Assembly (NCBI GenBank): GCA_002723275.1
Contig: PBNZ01000030.1
Span: forward strand, 23,145-87,144
Reading direction: 5' to 3'
DNA: 64,000 nucleotides
From: Planctomycetaceae bacterium
GTDB taxonomy: Bacteria; Planctomycetota; Planctomycetia; Pirellulales; Pirellulaceae
Shown: piece after piece, positions 18,388 to 28,478 of the stretch
Position numbering within the stretch: the stretch's first letter is position 1
How the letters are laid out: each line of letters begins with the position of its first letter
Notes under the pieces: model-generated
Databases searched by the model: none
What the model was told of the DNA's origin: nothing
What the model saw: only the letters and a program-made list of their open reading frames with translations
Made by a program: the position numbers and the translations under genes

Positions 18388-20361
18388 TTAACGAGTGGTG
18401 TCGTCGTTCTTGTCGTCGTTCTGGGCGGTGATCGCCGGCTTGGTGATGCCGTCAACGAAGGCGGCCTGTTTGTCGAGCAGGCAACCTGTTGCAAACCAGC
18501 CGTCTTCTTCGGTGCGGACAAACGCGCCTGCCGGTCCCAGATATCGTCGGACGGTTTGGAATTCAGGCAGTTGACTTCCGTCGATCTGCTGCGAACGAAG
18601 CACTCCTTCATCATCCGGACCGAGTACCTGGTTGAGCAGTTTGCCGAGCATCGATTCCGATTCTGGCATTCGACCCTCTCGAATGAGTTCGTAGGTAGGT
18701 CGATAGGCTTCGTCGGTTCGCGTGAAGAAGCGAGCACAATCATCACCCGCACCGATTTCGCGAAGGTGCTTTTCCACAAGGTGGAAGTCTTCACATTTGG
18801 TCAACTGATCCGTGTCGCCACGAGCTTCCAGGATTCGTCGCAGGCAATCGATATGGGTCGCCACCATCAATTGTCCGTAAGCAACCGTGATGGCTGCATT
18901 ACGCAGAATCATTTCCTCTTCTGGCTCTTCTTCAATGATCGGGTCACCAATCGGATCGATCCCTTCCAGCTCAAGACCCAGGTCGGGGGCTGATTCGTCT
19001 TCGTTATCGATGATCTCCCAGATGCGGTAGGAGTCCAGGTCGACGCCACGTGCATCCGGGTCATTATCGAGTGCCTTTGCCAGCGTCTTCTGCACCTTTT
19101 CGGGGTCCGTTAATTGGATGGCAATCAGCATTTGCTCAGCTTTTGGCGTGATGGGGTATTGGTGATCGGACATCACGGTGACTTGTTCGCCCAAGTGCTG
19201 CACAAAGTCTTTGCGAACGTCAATTTGAGGACCGTTGGGATCGTCCTTAATGCTTGCCAAGAGATCTTCAAAAAATCCCTCACTGCCGGCGATTGCATCG
19301 ACCAATGTTTCGGAATAGCGAAACGCTTCCTGAGTTTTCCAGCGGAAGTTCGTCACTGACGATAACTCTCGTGGTAACCATTGAGGAAGGTTCCAGGTTG
19401 AGCTATTGGGGAAGTCAAGCATGCGTGCGGCGAGTCGATATCGCTCACTGCCTGTACTTTTGACGGGAGGAGCATAGACCATTGTGCGGTGTAGCACCTC
19501 GTAACTGCCCGTCGCCATGTGGACGTGACCGCCAAGAGCCTGGACTGCATCAAAACCTTGTGAGCGGAGAATGTTAAGGATGTCTTTGCCTCGCTTCTTG
19601 CGGCCACCGTTGGCAACACGTACGACCTGAGCGTAATCGAAAGGATCGACATACCAACGAACTTGAGGTAGATCGCTGCCCGCGTCTTTTGAGACACGAG
19701 CCATGACGGCTCCATATGCCGGCACGGTGACTAACGAATCCGTTCGTTCCTGAGAGCTAATCCGGCGCAGAACGTCGATGCTCGCAGCTTCGTTATTGCA
19801 AATTACCAACATGTCGTCCGCGACAAATTGGATAACGCGACCTGCTTCAATCTGACCTTTTTCACGAGGAATCTCATGAATGACAAGCTGTTGTCCCTCG
19901 GTCTCCTTGACTGATCGCTGAGCTCCCTTTTCTTGCAGTTGCTCACTGATGTCTTTGAGGACCGCCTGCGCTTGCTCTTGGCGTCCCGTGATATCGACGA
20001 TCAGGATGGCTGCATGCTTTTCAGGGTCGTTGTCGGGTTGAATGGACGCGACACTCAGTTCTCCACCGCAGGCTGCTGCTAAGTCTTCCCACGAAATTTG
20101 CATGTTGAAACGTGAATTGACAATTTTGTCCCGGATCTGTCGCTGAAGATCATCGGCGAACGGCTTCATGACAGGATCGGCCGCCAATTTGCCCAACTGC
20201 ATATTGGCCCATCGTTCCTGGAAGTCCGCAACGTCCGAAATCGACACGAACCCCTTTGTTGTATCCGGTAGAATTTGGTCTGCTGGGGCCGCTGCGTTCA
20301 GATCGGACGATGCGACAATGAGCGCACAAGAAGTCCAGGCTATCACGAAAACACGATTCAC
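18388..20361 (-). CDS. Secreted protein of unknown function, 657 residues
   Basis: No family is recognised with confidence. A signal peptide covers about residues 1-24 (hydrophobic VFVIAWTSCALIVASS ending in NAAA), so the protein is exported. The rest is mixed alpha/beta with acidic patches, including an EEEPEEEM run near residue 480, and ends in a D/N/T-rich tail. The pattern of ADQILPDTTKGFVSISD followed by repeated AILIVDITG- and MLVICNNE-like strands resembles the large planctomycete relatives of DUF3352, but this is a tentative comparison. The GTG start is well supported by AGGAGG seven bases upstream. It converges on the barrel-protein gene. Confidence 0.75.
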   Translation of the reverse strand: MNRVFVIAWTSCALIVASSDLNAAAPADQILPDTTKGFVSISDVADFQERWANMQLGKLAADPVMKPFADDLQRQIRDKIVNSRFNMQISWEDLAAACGGELSVASIQPDNDPEKHAAILIVDITGRQEQAQAVLKDISEQLQEKGAQRSVKETEGQQLVIHEIPREKGQIEAGRVIQFVADDMLVICNNEAASIDVLRRISSQERTDSLVTVPAYGAVMARVSKDAGSDLPQVRWYVDPFDYAQVVRVANGGRKKRGKDILNILRSQGFDAVQALGGHVHMATGSYEVLHRTMVYAPPVKSTGSERYRLAARMLDFPNSSTWNLPQWLPRELSSVTNFRWKTQEAFRYSETLVDAIAGSEGFFEDLLASIKDDPNGPQIDVRKDFVQHLGEQVTVMSDHQYPITPKAEQMLIAIQLTDPEKVQKTLAKALDNDPDARGVDLDSYRIWEIIDNEDESAPDLGLELEGIDPIGDPIIEEEPEEEMILRNAAITVAYGQLMVATHIDCLRRILEARGDTDQLTKCEDFHLVEKHLREIGAGDDCARFFTRTDEAYRPTYELIREGRMPESESMLGKLLNQVLGPDDEGVLRSQQIDGSQLPEFQTVRRYLGPAGAFVRTEEDGWFATGCLLDKQAAFVDGITKPAITAQNDDKNDDTTR

Positions 20362-20669
20362 AACTCCGCCTCCTAGGGGCCACAGCGATGGGCATGATCG
20401 GCGTACCAGTCCGATACCCCGTTTACTTGCTGTCCTTTTTAGTTTTGTCTGTTATCGGCGAATTAACGGTCGATCAAAACATGCTTTTGCCTGCGCCGTC
20501 TTATTTGCCCACGTGGACTAATGCTCATAGAACGAAAAGTACAGCTATCCACAGCTCTAGGGAGGAAAGAGTACCGGGAATCGCCATTGGGGTCTAGGAA
20601 GGATAGAGAAAAAAACTCATCTTTAAGGGTTCCTGGACGTGCAGGCATTGCTGGCGCAAGATATCGGTC
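20362..20669. other. Divergent intergenic region, no gene
   Basis: This 308-base stretch separates two divergent genes and presumably holds both promoters. I see the AGGAGG ribosome binding site of the minus-strand gene at its left edge and no clear promoter boxes or structures elsewhere. Confidence 0.4.
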
Positions 20670-22079
20670 ATGGTTCAGATGCAACAAGAAAACCTGAGTT
20701 ACGATCCGGTTCACGGATACATTTCATTTACGGCGAATGTTGGTGTCGGGGAGCTCTCAGAGCGGCAGATCATTGACCACCCCTGGGTCCAGCGACTTCG
20801 GCAAATTCACCAATTGCAAACGGCCTGGTGGGTTTTTCCCTCGGCCGAACACACTCGATTTCAGCACGTGCTGGGGGTCATGCACCTTGCCAGTCGCGTT
20901 GTTTCGCAGCTGTACGATAGCCTGAAAGAAAGTTGTCGCCAGCGAGGTGAGCCATTGCCGAGCCGGGGATATGTGGAGTCACTGTTGCGGATGGCGGGAC
21001 TCCTGCACGACGTTGGGCATGGTCCGTTCGGTCATTTTTTTGATGAACACTTTCTGTCGCGTTACCAGCTAACGCATGAGACATTGGGAGCGGAGATCAT
21101 TCGGAGTGAGTTGGGGCCGTTGCTTCGTCGCGTTCGAAGAAATCCCAACAGTGAATTAGCAGAAGGTGAAGAACTCGACCCTGACCAGATTGCCTGGGTC
21201 ATTTGCCGACCACGACCTGATGACGAACGCGACCAATACCCTTGGTGGCTTGGCATGGTGCGCAGTCTGTTGAGCGGCATCTATACGATCGATAATCTGG
21301 ACTTTGTGCTGCGAGATGCGTACATGTCGGGTTACAGCCAGCAGTCTTACGATTTGCAACGATTGTTGCACTACAGTTTTTTTACGGAGCACGGTCTGAC
21401 GATTCATGACCGTGGGATTGAGTCGTTACTTCGTTTTATGTCAGCCCGAGCGGAATTGTTTCGCACGATCTACTTTCACCGGACCGTCCGTGCGATTGAT
21501 TTGACACTGGCTGATTTATTTGCAGAAAGCCATAATTACCTGTTTCCCGGTTCTCCGTTAGAGCACCTTGATAACTATCGAGATTTCACCGAGTCATCGC
21601 TGTTGGTCGACGTCGCACGTTGGCCTCGTAGCGATGACTCCCAGCAACGTGCTTTAGGTGAGCGATGGAGACGTTTGTTGCGACGTGATATCGACTGGCA
21701 AATGGTCTGTCAGCGAAGCCTGGTGTTTGATGAACAGGCATCGGAAAGTAGCAGCGTTTTTGCCCAGGCGGATTGGGTCGAGCAAGCGGTGCGAAAGGAA
21801 ATGCCAGACACATTGAAGGATATCGCCCTGCGCGTTGATGTCGCTCGACATATCTATCGACCGAATACGACGGGGCCGGCCCGTCGACAGAACTATCTCT
21901 ATGATTCGGCACGAGATGAGGTGCGACCGCTCAGCGATAACGAGCTCTTTCGGCATTTGCCGCTCAGTCACCGGATTTGTCGCGTTTATGCAGAGTCTGC
22001 TGAAGTTGCACCGGCTGTGGCGGAAGCGATGGATCGGTTGCTCGGGCGTCATGCAGTGGATGATCTGACCAACATGTAA
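20670..22079 (+). CDS. HD-domain phosphohydrolase (dNTPase/SAMHD1-like)
   Basis: A 469-residue metal-dependent phosphohydrolase. The start DPVHGYISF and the motif RLRQIHQLQTAWWVFPSAEH are typical of the SAMHD1/YwfO-like branch. The HD metal ligands are His66 in RFQHVLGVMH, His113-Asp114 in LLHDVGHGPFGH and a downstream Asp in NLDFVLRD. Family members hydrolyse dNTPs, but here the substrate is inference. The start is ATG 20670 or ATG 20679; neither has a strong Shine-Dalgarno site. The gene lies upstream of purB, and a nucleotide-pool link is tempting but rests only on adjacency. Confidence 0.88.
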   Translation: MVQMQQENLSYDPVHGYISFTANVGVGELSERQIIDHPWVQRLRQIHQLQTAWWVFPSAEHTRFQHVLGVMHLASRVVSQLYDSLKESCRQRGEPLPSRGYVESLLRMAGLLHDVGHGPFGHFFDEHFLSRYQLTHETLGAEIIRSELGPLLRRVRRNPNSELAEGEELDPDQIAWVICRPRPDDERDQYPWWLGMVRSLLSGIYTIDNLDFVLRDAYMSGYSQQSYDLQRLLHYSFFTEHGLTIHDRGIESLLRFMSARAELFRTIYFHRTVRAIDLTLADLFAESHNYLFPGSPLEHLDNYRDFTESSLLVDVARWPRSDDSQQRALGERWRRLLRRDIDWQMVCQRSLVFDEQASESSSVFAQADWVEQAVRKEMPDTLKDIALRVDVARHIYRPNTTGPARRQNYLYDSARDEVRPLSDNELFRHLPLSHRICRVYAESAEVAPAVAEAMDRLLGRHAVDDLTNM

Positions 22080-22226
22080 CGCCTTTCCAGGTATACCGCA
22101 CTTGGCGATTTAGCGGTCGGGGCTCGCGGTCAACGCGACTCGCGATAAAATAATGAATTCCGTTGTTCGCAGATAACGTTCGCAAATCACTCATCGCGTC
22201 GCTTTCTCTTGGATTTGAGGTTGAGT

Positions 22227-23657
22227 ATGTCTTACGACAATTATCAGAACCCCTTGATCTCCCGTTATTCGTCTCAGCAGATGAGCGAGCTATGGGGGGA
22301 TCGACGAAAGTTTGAAACGTGGCGCCGACTTTGGATTGCTCTCGCAGAAGCCGAAGCGGAAATGGGGCTCGATGTTTCATCGGAGCAGATCGAGCAAATG
22401 CGGGGGCAAATTGAAAATATTGATTTTGCAGCTGCCCAGGCCTATGAGAAAAAGCTGCGCCACGATGTGATGGCTCACGTTCACGCTTTTGGTGATGTTT
22501 GTCCAGATGCACGCCCGATTATCCACCTGGGAGCCACCAGCTGCTTCGTGACCGACAATACCGACCTGATCTTGCTGCGAGAAGCATTGGAACTGGTCCA
22601 ACAACGACTGGTGGGTGTTATCGATGTGATGGCTCAGTTTGCTGTCGATTACAAAGACATTCCTTGTCTTGCCTACACCCATTTGCAACCTGCTCAACCG
22701 ACAACCGTAGGAAAACGCGCGACCCTCTGGGCTCAAGATTTGCTCTTGGATTTAATGGAGGTCAGTCACCGTATCGAACAATTGAGAATTCGAAGTGTAA
22801 AGGGGACGACAGGAACTCAGGCCAGCTTTTTGAAACTGTTTGACGGTGACGGAGAAAAAGTTCGGAAGCTTGAGCACATCGTCGCTGATAAGCTCGGATT
22901 CGAAAACGTTTACGCGGTTACCGGGCAAACGTATTCTCGCAAAGTTGACGCTCAGATTCTGGATTGTCTCTCAGGGATCGCACAGAGTGCTCACAAAGCT
23001 GCGACGGACTTGCGTTTACTTGCAAATCGAAAAGAGCTAGAGGAGCCGTTTGAAAAACATCAAATCGGTTCGTCTGCGATGGCTTACAAACGAAATCCCA
23101 TGCGAAGCGAACGGATTTGCGGTCTCGCCCGTTTTGTGATGAGTTTGCAATCCAGCGCTGCTCAGACGATCTCGACGCAATGGATGGAACGTACCCTCGA
23201 TGACAGCGCAAATCGTCGGCTGGTCTTGCCTCAGGCATTCCTGGCCATCGATGCGATTCTCATCATCTATCAGAATGTGGCAAGTGGTCTTGTGGTTTAC
23301 CCCGAAGTGATCGCTCGTAACTTGAATGAAGAGCTGCCATTTATGGCAACCGAGAATGTGATGATGGCTGCCGTAGCCCTTGGAGGTGACCGTCAAGATC
23401 TTCACGAACGCATCCGACAGCACAGCCAGGCCGCAGCTGAACAGATCAAGAAACATGGTCAATCCAATGATCTCATGGATCGACTTCGTGCCGATGAAGC
23501 ATTCGCCGGAGTGGATTTCGAGGGCGTTGCCGACGCACGTCAATTCGTCGGACGTGCTCCTCAGCAAGTGCTCGAATTTGTCGAATCTGAGGTGGAACCC
23601 GTGAGAAGTCGTTTCGCCAGCCAGATCGGCGCGGATGAAGTTGAATTGCGAGTTTAG
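22227..23657 (+). CDS. purB: Adenylosuccinate lyase
   Basis: Releases fumarate from adenylosuccinate and SAICAR in purine synthesis. The 476-residue protein begins with the characteristic NPLISRYSS and contains [23 protein letters not shown] and the fumarase/aspartase superfamily signature [17 protein letters not shown] at about residues 281-297, including the mobile-loop serine. TGAGG seven bases before ATG 22227 decides this start over the TTG at 22209. The length and animal-type sequence pattern (long form, with the C-terminal three-helix domain) are complete. The gene ends 42 bases before the end of a convergent gene. Confidence 0.97.
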   Translation: MSYDNYQNPLISRYSSQQMSELWGDRRKFETWRRLWIALAEAEAEMGLDVSSEQIEQMRGQIENIDFAAAQAYEKKLRHDVMAHVHAFGDVCPDARPIIHLGATSCFVTDNTDLILLREALELVQQRLVGVIDVMAQFAVDYKDIPCLAYTHLQPAQPTTVGKRATLWAQDLLLDLMEVSHRIEQLRIRSVKGTTGTQASFLKLFDGDGEKVRKLEHIVADKLGFENVYAVTGQTYSRKVDAQILDCLSGIAQSAHKAATDLRLLANRKELEEPFEKHQIGSSAMAYKRNPMRSERICGLARFVMSLQSSAAQTISTQWMERTLDDSANRRLVLPQAFLAIDAILIIYQNVASGLVVYPEVIARNLNEELPFMATENVMMAAVALGGDRQDLHERIRQHSQAAAEQIKKHGQSNDLMDRLRADEAFAGVDFEGVADARQFVGRAPQQVLEFVESEVEPVRSRFASQIGADEVELRV

Positions 23658-23699
23658 CTTGGGTGCAGCTCGCGAGAAAAACGTTGCCGACGAGCGTTC

Positions 23700-24419
23700 T
23701 TATCGGAACTCTCGGCAGATACCTTCGTTGCACATCTGCAGCAGTTTTGTGTGCATGTCACCACGGAACGTTCGCGTTGTACGTGTGTTCGAAGCATGCG
23801 ATTCGCTCAAATGAATCTGAATTGCCAAACGGAGACCCGCGCGGATCGCGTTGAGTTCGTCCAGATAGCCCTTCAGTTCGGCGATCTGAAGAGCTGAATA
23901 ATCATTGCCCATCGACATGCGTCCGGCTGCCCGGATAAAGGCTGTTGCGAGATTCATGCGACGAAGGTAGGTCAGCGTTAACGCATCCGGTCGAAATCGC
24001 TCCATGCGTTGTCGGAACATGCGATCGTTAGTCAATGACCACACGTGAGTCCGCGCACCTTCTTGAATCAGGTTTCGGTATTCTTCCAGATCGTATCCCG
24101 AACTTACCACGACTCCGAATGGATCGGGGTGCAGCGAATAGGAAGTCAGGATGGCGGCTACCTCGACCCGCGCCAAAGCAGTCAGCCAGCGAAAGCCGTG
24201 TCGGCCGTAAGTTCCATCGCCGGTATCCTGAGTTTCGGCGAGCACGGTATTGGGCGGTTGGATTTTTCGCGAAAGGTTCGTGAAGATTTTGAACTCGGGT
24301 TCGGATTGAATGATTTCTTCAATCGCGCTGAATTCTTCTTCTGTCATCTCTGCCGCCAATTTGTCGAGATAGTGGAGCGCATTTGCGTACTCGCTATAGC
24401 CGACGACACGGTGGATCAA
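23700..24419 (-). CDS. C-terminal part of a secreted protein split by an in-frame TGA
   Basis: A 239-codon frame of unknown family. It is in exactly the same frame as the next gene upstream (24522-25958), separated only by one TGA (24522-24524) and 34 sense codons. Those 34 codons look coding, with usage like the neighbours and a plausible translation from IELPKAATG to SDPN. They contain no ATG or GTG, so the only possible independent start is a TTG at 24419 without a good ribosome binding site. I therefore read this as the C-terminal part of one protein of about 750 residues. It ends in a Cys-rich tail (MCNEGICREFR). If translated separately it would lack a signal peptide. Confidence 0.6.
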   Translation of the reverse strand: MIHRVVGYSEYANALHYLDKLAAEMTEEEFSAIEEIIQSEPEFKIFTNLSRKIQPPNTVLAETQDTGDGTYGRHGFRWLTALARVEVAAILTSYSLHPDPFGVVVSSGYDLEEYRNLIQEGARTHVWSLTNDRMFRQRMERFRPDALTLTYLRRMNLATAFIRAAGRMSMGNDYSALQIAELKGYLDELNAIRAGLRLAIQIHLSESHASNTRTTRTFRGDMHTKLLQMCNEGICREFR

Positions 24420-24485
24420 GTTCGGGTCGGATTTCGGGAGATAAACGCCAGTGTAATTGGTTGTTTTCTTGACATTGTATTGTTT

Positions 24486-24504
24486 GGCGACCGTACCGGT
24501 CGCC
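24486..24504 (-). promoter_or_regulatory. Stem-loop behind the in-frame TGA (bSECIS-like geometry)
   Basis: On the minus strand GGCGACCG-GTA-CGGTCGCC forms a perfect 8-bp stem with a three-base loop starting with G. It begins 17 bases after the TGA, so the loop lies 25 bases behind it. This spacing and the G at the loop start fit the general shape of bacterial selenocysteine insertion elements. No T tract follows, so an intrinsic terminator is unlikely. The hairpin may also be coincidental coding sequence. Confidence 0.35.
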
Positions 24505-24521
24505 GCTTTGGGTAATTCGAT

Positions 24522-25958
24522 TCACCAGAACGTGCCATCCACCATTCCATCAAAATGGCCTCCCTGGAAGTTGGATTTGACAATCTCATTCCAGTTTTGA
24601 TTTTCGTCGAATGAGTAATCGGTGAAATCGCGATCCTGGTAGGCCCAGTGAGAGTGATGTCGGCGGTCGTAGGTGGGGATGGGGGCTGCGCCAGCCTGCA
24701 TCGGGTCATTGGGTACCGGGGTGATGACCGGCATGAAAAGTCCTATTCGTTGCCGTGCGTCGATCGCCGCTTTGGGGCCCTTGAATAAGCCCATGAAAAC
24801 CGGTCCCGCACCGTAACGTCCACGTCGCCACCAATGCAAACCTGCAAACAGCATTTGACTCTTTTCTGTGAGATCACCGGCTGATTCTTGGGACGATCGG
24901 ATTTGTTCTTGGAGCGGTTCGATTTTGATCGTGTTGAGGCGATCTCGCGCAAATCTTCCTCGTCCTTTTTTCAATTCTTGAACGACCGATTGACCGTCGC
25001 TTCCGAGTGCGTATGCAGAAAGGAAACGTTCTTTCGTTGACTTCGCCTCGTCGATCGCTTTGGAGGCAAAGGCAAGCCGCCTGACTCGCAACTCCAAGGA
25101 GCCCTCTTCTAAATCCAGCACTAAGTTGCGAATGTCTCGTTCAAATTTCCGGAAATCTGTTTCCAAGACGGCCTTTTGTTGCTCGCTTAGATTGTTCACG
25201 CGGCGCAGGTTTTTCTGCTGCTGGATACTTCGACCTACGCTGATGATTTGATTCGCCATCAATAGGCGATTGCGGTCGACATGTGCGTTCCAAAGGAAGT
25301 CGCGGTACTCCACCATTTGTTTGGGTCTTGGCAACTTGTCCGGAAGAAGCGGGTTCCTCTCAATCTCATCAAAAAACTCGTTGAGGCGACGCTTCAACTC
25401 TCCCACGATGAGAACTGCTTCCATCGGAGAAGGCTTGGCGACACGTGCTCCTCGACTTTGTTGTAAGAGGATGCGAGCATCAGTGAGAATCACGGCCAAA
25501 GATGGAGTATTGTTGGACTTCAGGAGAACGTCGATCTCGGCCAGGTTGGCTTCATTCATGCGCGAAAGCTTGGCCTGATATTCTTCGATGATCAAAGCAG
25601 CATTCTGCTTTTCGTACGCCGGAATCAGCGTCTGTTCAACGAAAGATTGAATCGCGCGGTTCGGCGCATGCTGGGCTTGATTAGGTCGCTGGGCTTGATT
25701 GGGATTTCCATTTTCGATGGCCCGCGCATTGCCCGCCGCTGCAGGGGTTGGTAACGCGCCGCGTTGACGGTTGAAGCGTGGATCGCGCAAACGTGGATCC
25801 TGAATACCGCCGCCAGGAAGGCGTGGGTCTCTGGGAAAGGGAGCTTGCGCCTTGAGAGTCGGCGTTGTGAGTACCGGTACCGTTCCGCAAACCATGAAGA
25901 GGGCAAGGAACTGACTTGCGATTACCGTCCTTCGTAAACGATGAAAACGTCGAAGCAT
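24522..25958 (-). CDS. Secreted protein of unknown function, N-terminal part of TGA-split gene
   Basis: A 478-residue frame. I chose ATG 25958 because GGGAG lies six bases upstream; an ATG at 26003 has no such site. A signal peptide covers about residues 1-37 (VIASQFLALFMVCGTVPVL, ending KAQA). A Pro/Arg/Asn/Gln-rich linker with repeats of DPRLPGG and NQAQRP type follows, then a long helical region with coiled-coil character (about residues 100-370), and finally a His/Trp-rich stretch. The frame ends at FW-TGA, after which the same frame continues in the C-terminal part. No known family is recognised. The protein is probably periplasmic or on the cell surface. Confidence 0.65.
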   Translation of the reverse strand: MLRRFHRLRRTVIASQFLALFMVCGTVPVLTTPTLKAQAPFPRDPRLPGGGIQDPRLRDPRFNRQRGALPTPAAAGNARAIENGNPNQAQRPNQAQHAPNRAIQSFVEQTLIPAYEKQNAALIIEEYQAKLSRMNEANLAEIDVLLKSNNTPSLAVILTDARILLQQSRGARVAKPSPMEAVLIVGELKRRLNEFFDEIERNPLLPDKLPRPKQMVEYRDFLWNAHVDRNRLLMANQIISVGRSIQQQKNLRRVNNLSEQQKAVLETDFRKFERDIRNLVLDLEEGSLELRVRRLAFASKAIDEAKSTKERFLSAYALGSDGQSVVQELKKGRGRFARDRLNTIKIEPLQEQIRSSQESAGDLTEKSQMLFAGLHWWRRGRYGAGPVFMGLFKGPKAAIDARQRIGLFMPVITPVPNDPMQAGAAPIPTYDRRHHSHWAYQDRDFTDYSFDENQNWNEIVKSNFQGGHFDGMVDGTFW

Positions 25959-26256
25959 TGATAACTCCCAATGAACCGTGAAATGCCAATTGGTCGAATT
26001 CACATCATTCGTTTGCGATAGCCGTCTGAGTCGGACAGTCTACCGGCTATCCAGAGCCACCACAAACGGAATCGATTTCGGCTGGGACGCTCTAGACCGA
26101 AAATTTCAGGGAGGCAATCTCCATTAGAATTGAGCGTTAATGGACAGTTTTCTCCGATCGAGACATTGTCGGAGCGAACGCTCGTTCAGACTGGGTAGCA
26201 AGTCTCTCGCGGTAATGTTCTGTATTTCAATTTAATGCGCAACTTTACCTTGCAAC

Positions 26257-27324
26257 TCAATGACGCAGTTTGTCGAGTTCCACCGAATGGTGGATTCTGG
26301 AGACGCCGCGGACATCGATGATTTCCATCGTCAGCCGAGGAACTGGACGATCCCAATCGATGGTCAACATGCCGAAATGATTGTCTTGGACGACCTGGTC
26401 GCCGACGCGATATTGATTGCTCTCGACAACTTCCCAGTCTTCCGTGATTCCGCTCGCGGTTACATCGTAGATCGGATAGCCCTTGTCTGGAACTCGCCGT
26501 GAAATTTCGCCCCAGTGTACGTCGCCAGAGATAAAGACAACGCCGTTGGCTCGTGTCTTTCGAATTAAATCCATCATTCGTTTTTGTTCGACAGGCAGAT
26601 TGGTCCAGGATTCCCATCCGTTGTATTCGTGAGAGAACTGAATGGAACTGCAGATGATCCGAACATCGGCGGGTTTCGACAGTTGCTCCTCAAGCCATTT
26701 CCATTGCGATTCACCCAATAAAGTTTTTTGGGGTGTCGAATCGGGCTGATAGACATTCTTAAAGGGATAGTTTTCTGGGAGTGGATCCGGATTGGCCTTA
26801 AGAGGATCTCGGAAAAAACGAGTGTCCAGCAGGATGATCTGTAATGCGCGATCACCCTGGATAAACCGATGAGCTCCGTAGATACCGGGACGTTGGCGAC
26901 GCGGGCTGTCAGCGGGTACTCTCCAGAAGTCCAGGAAGATTTCCTGCGACTGTTCCTTCATGGGGTACTCTCGCCCGGCATCGTTTTCACCGTAGTCGTG
27001 GTCATCCCAGATGGAGAGCACTCGTGCGTCCTCCCATAGCGCTTGGAACTCTGGCTTCGCACCCAGCTTGGCGTACTTGTCTCGCAACACTTGCATGTCG
27101 CGACTGTCGCCGTAGATGTTGTCCCCAAGGAAGATGAAAAAGTCCAGGTCGCGTTCATGAGCCTTATTCAGGACCGGTTGAGGTTTCTCCTGATCGGCAC
27201 AGGATCCGAAGGCGATTCGCGTAGGAAGCTCCGTGTTCCAAGTGGATGAGGAGGATTCCTCCGCACTGTCCGCCTGGGTGAATAGCAAGAGAAAGAAGGC
27301 CAGCAACTTGAAAAGACGGATCAC
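26257..27324 (-). CDS. Secreted PhoD-like alkaline phosphatase / metallophosphatase
   Basis: A 355-residue protein of the PhoD-like metallophosphatase family, which hydrolyses phosphate mono- or diesters. Motifs include FGSCADQEKPQPV, FFIFLGDNIYGDSRD (metal-binding Asp and Asn), LSIWDDHDYGEND and the C-terminal VFISGDVHWGEISR. GTG 27324 has AAGG eight bases upstream and gives a clean signal peptide (IRLFKLLAFFLLLFTQADSA). An upstream ATG at 27366 would add 14 residues and has no ribosome binding site. No Tat motif is seen, unlike Bacillus PhoD. Export points to phosphate or phospholipid scavenging in the periplasm. Confidence 0.9.
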   Translation of the reverse strand: MIRLFKLLAFFLLLFTQADSAEESSSSTWNTELPTRIAFGSCADQEKPQPVLNKAHERDLDFFIFLGDNIYGDSRDMQVLRDKYAKLGAKPEFQALWEDARVLSIWDDHDYGENDAGREYPMKEQSQEIFLDFWRVPADSPRRQRPGIYGAHRFIQGDRALQIILLDTRFFRDPLKANPDPLPENYPFKNVYQPDSTPQKTLLGESQWKWLEEQLSKPADVRIICSSIQFSHEYNGWESWTNLPVEQKRMMDLIRKTRANGVVFISGDVHWGEISRRVPDKGYPIYDVTASGITEDWEVVESNQYRVGDQVVQDNHFGMLTIDWDRPVPRLTMEIIDVRGVSRIHHSVELDKLRH

Positions 27325-27468
27325 GGCAAAACCTTGTTTGAAAACTTGGCAGAATCGACAGCCCATGGGTAACGACAGTTAGGGTTCTATCGAGATCTGC
27401 GGGGTACGTCAAACGAGGAATGTGATCTCCATGCGATCCAGATGGGGCGTGGCTGGCTCACAAAGGTC

Positions 27469-27684
27469 TTACGATTGAGTGTCCGGAGAACGATCAAGAA
27501 TTCTTACGACTTCTTTCCAGGGTTCTTCCGTTTCCACCCAATGCTTGGCCCACCGATGAGGTGTCGCCAGTCTTTGGAGAAAGGACTCGAGTTGCCGTCG
27601 TCTGGCCTCTTCATGTTCCAGGGCACGAGCTAAACGCAGATTGGTTTCCAGCAATTTATCGTAACGGTCGAGTGACGAAGCCAT
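27469..27684 (-). CDS. Small helical protein, 71 residues, unknown function
   Basis: No family is recognised. The first 45 residues are strongly heptad-like and highly charged (LDRYDKLLETNLRLARALEHEE), which predicts a short coiled coil. The rest is Trp- and Glu-containing. GGAGG lies eight bases before ATG 27684, which supports real translation and this start over the ATG five codons upstream. It is separated by about 100 bases from the phosphatase gene on the same strand. Confidence 0.65.
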   Translation of the reverse strand: MASSLDRYDKLLETNLRLARALEHEEARRRQLESFLQRLATPHRWAKHWVETEEPWKEVVRILDRSPDTQS

Positions 27685-28478
27685 TTTCACTGCCTCCATC
27701 CGAAACTACTGAAGCTCGGAAACAACATGTTTCTAAGGTGACAAGAATCCGATCGGATTTGCGATCATCGCCAACGTGTGCATCTTAGGTGTTTGCTTTT
27801 TTGGCCTCTCAAACTGGTCCTCGAAAATCCCGCCGAAAGGACGCTTTCGCGCGCCGAATACGAATGGATTTTTCGAGGCTCTGTCTCGTGGTCGCTGAGG
27901 AGTGTCGTCTCCTCGAAACGACATCACGAGAAGACGCGGGCACCTCTCTAAACTCACTCGGTCTACTAAAACTACGAAACGATCGATGGCGAAGTTCATC
28001 TTGCAGATGAGCGAGTTGACGCTTTTATTTTACGCAGGCGAGTTCAAGAGTGAAGAAGAACCTTCCTGTTTCATACCGCCAGAACCGTTGTTGACCTTAA
28101 AGTGGGCGGTGAGTGATTCCACACAATGGGGTGGTCATTTGATTTTTTTTAACTTGTTGCTTCACAGGCGAGGTGTCCACTCATACCTCGAACGTCTCAT
28201 CTCTCCGATTCATCTCCCAACAGCAACCCAAACAGGACTGATTGAAAGAGTTGGGTTCCGAGGTGGGCTCTTGCAGGATTGCTGATCGTCGCATCAGGGG
28301 CTTCACGAATATTGATTCCAGGGAAAGCCTTGACTGAGTTGGTGTTTTAGGCGAAAGAGGGAGGTGGTCTGGTATCGACGGTGCCGCCGACAAATGGTTT
28401 CCCTATACTAGCTGCTTGACCGGCAGACCTAGCTGCCTGAATTCTCCCTTTAGTTTGCATGACGAAAGAGTTGATATC
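27685..28478. other. Gene-poor stretch of about 790 bases
   Basis: Several open frames of 70-127 codons exist on both strands (for example 27733-27999 minus and 27902-28285 plus). None has a convincing start site, domain or protein-like composition. I see no tRNA-like fold, insertion sequence or clear terminator. It may contain a decayed gene. Confidence 0.4.

Noticed and set aside
24486-24504. Hairpin behind the TGA as an intrinsic terminator between two genes
   Set aside because: No T tract follows on the minus strand, and the frame continues with coding-like codons beyond it.
27733-28285. Open frames on both strands in the stretch after the small coiled-coil gene
   Set aside because: No start site, domain or sensible composition. 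Probably chance frames or a long-decayed gene.
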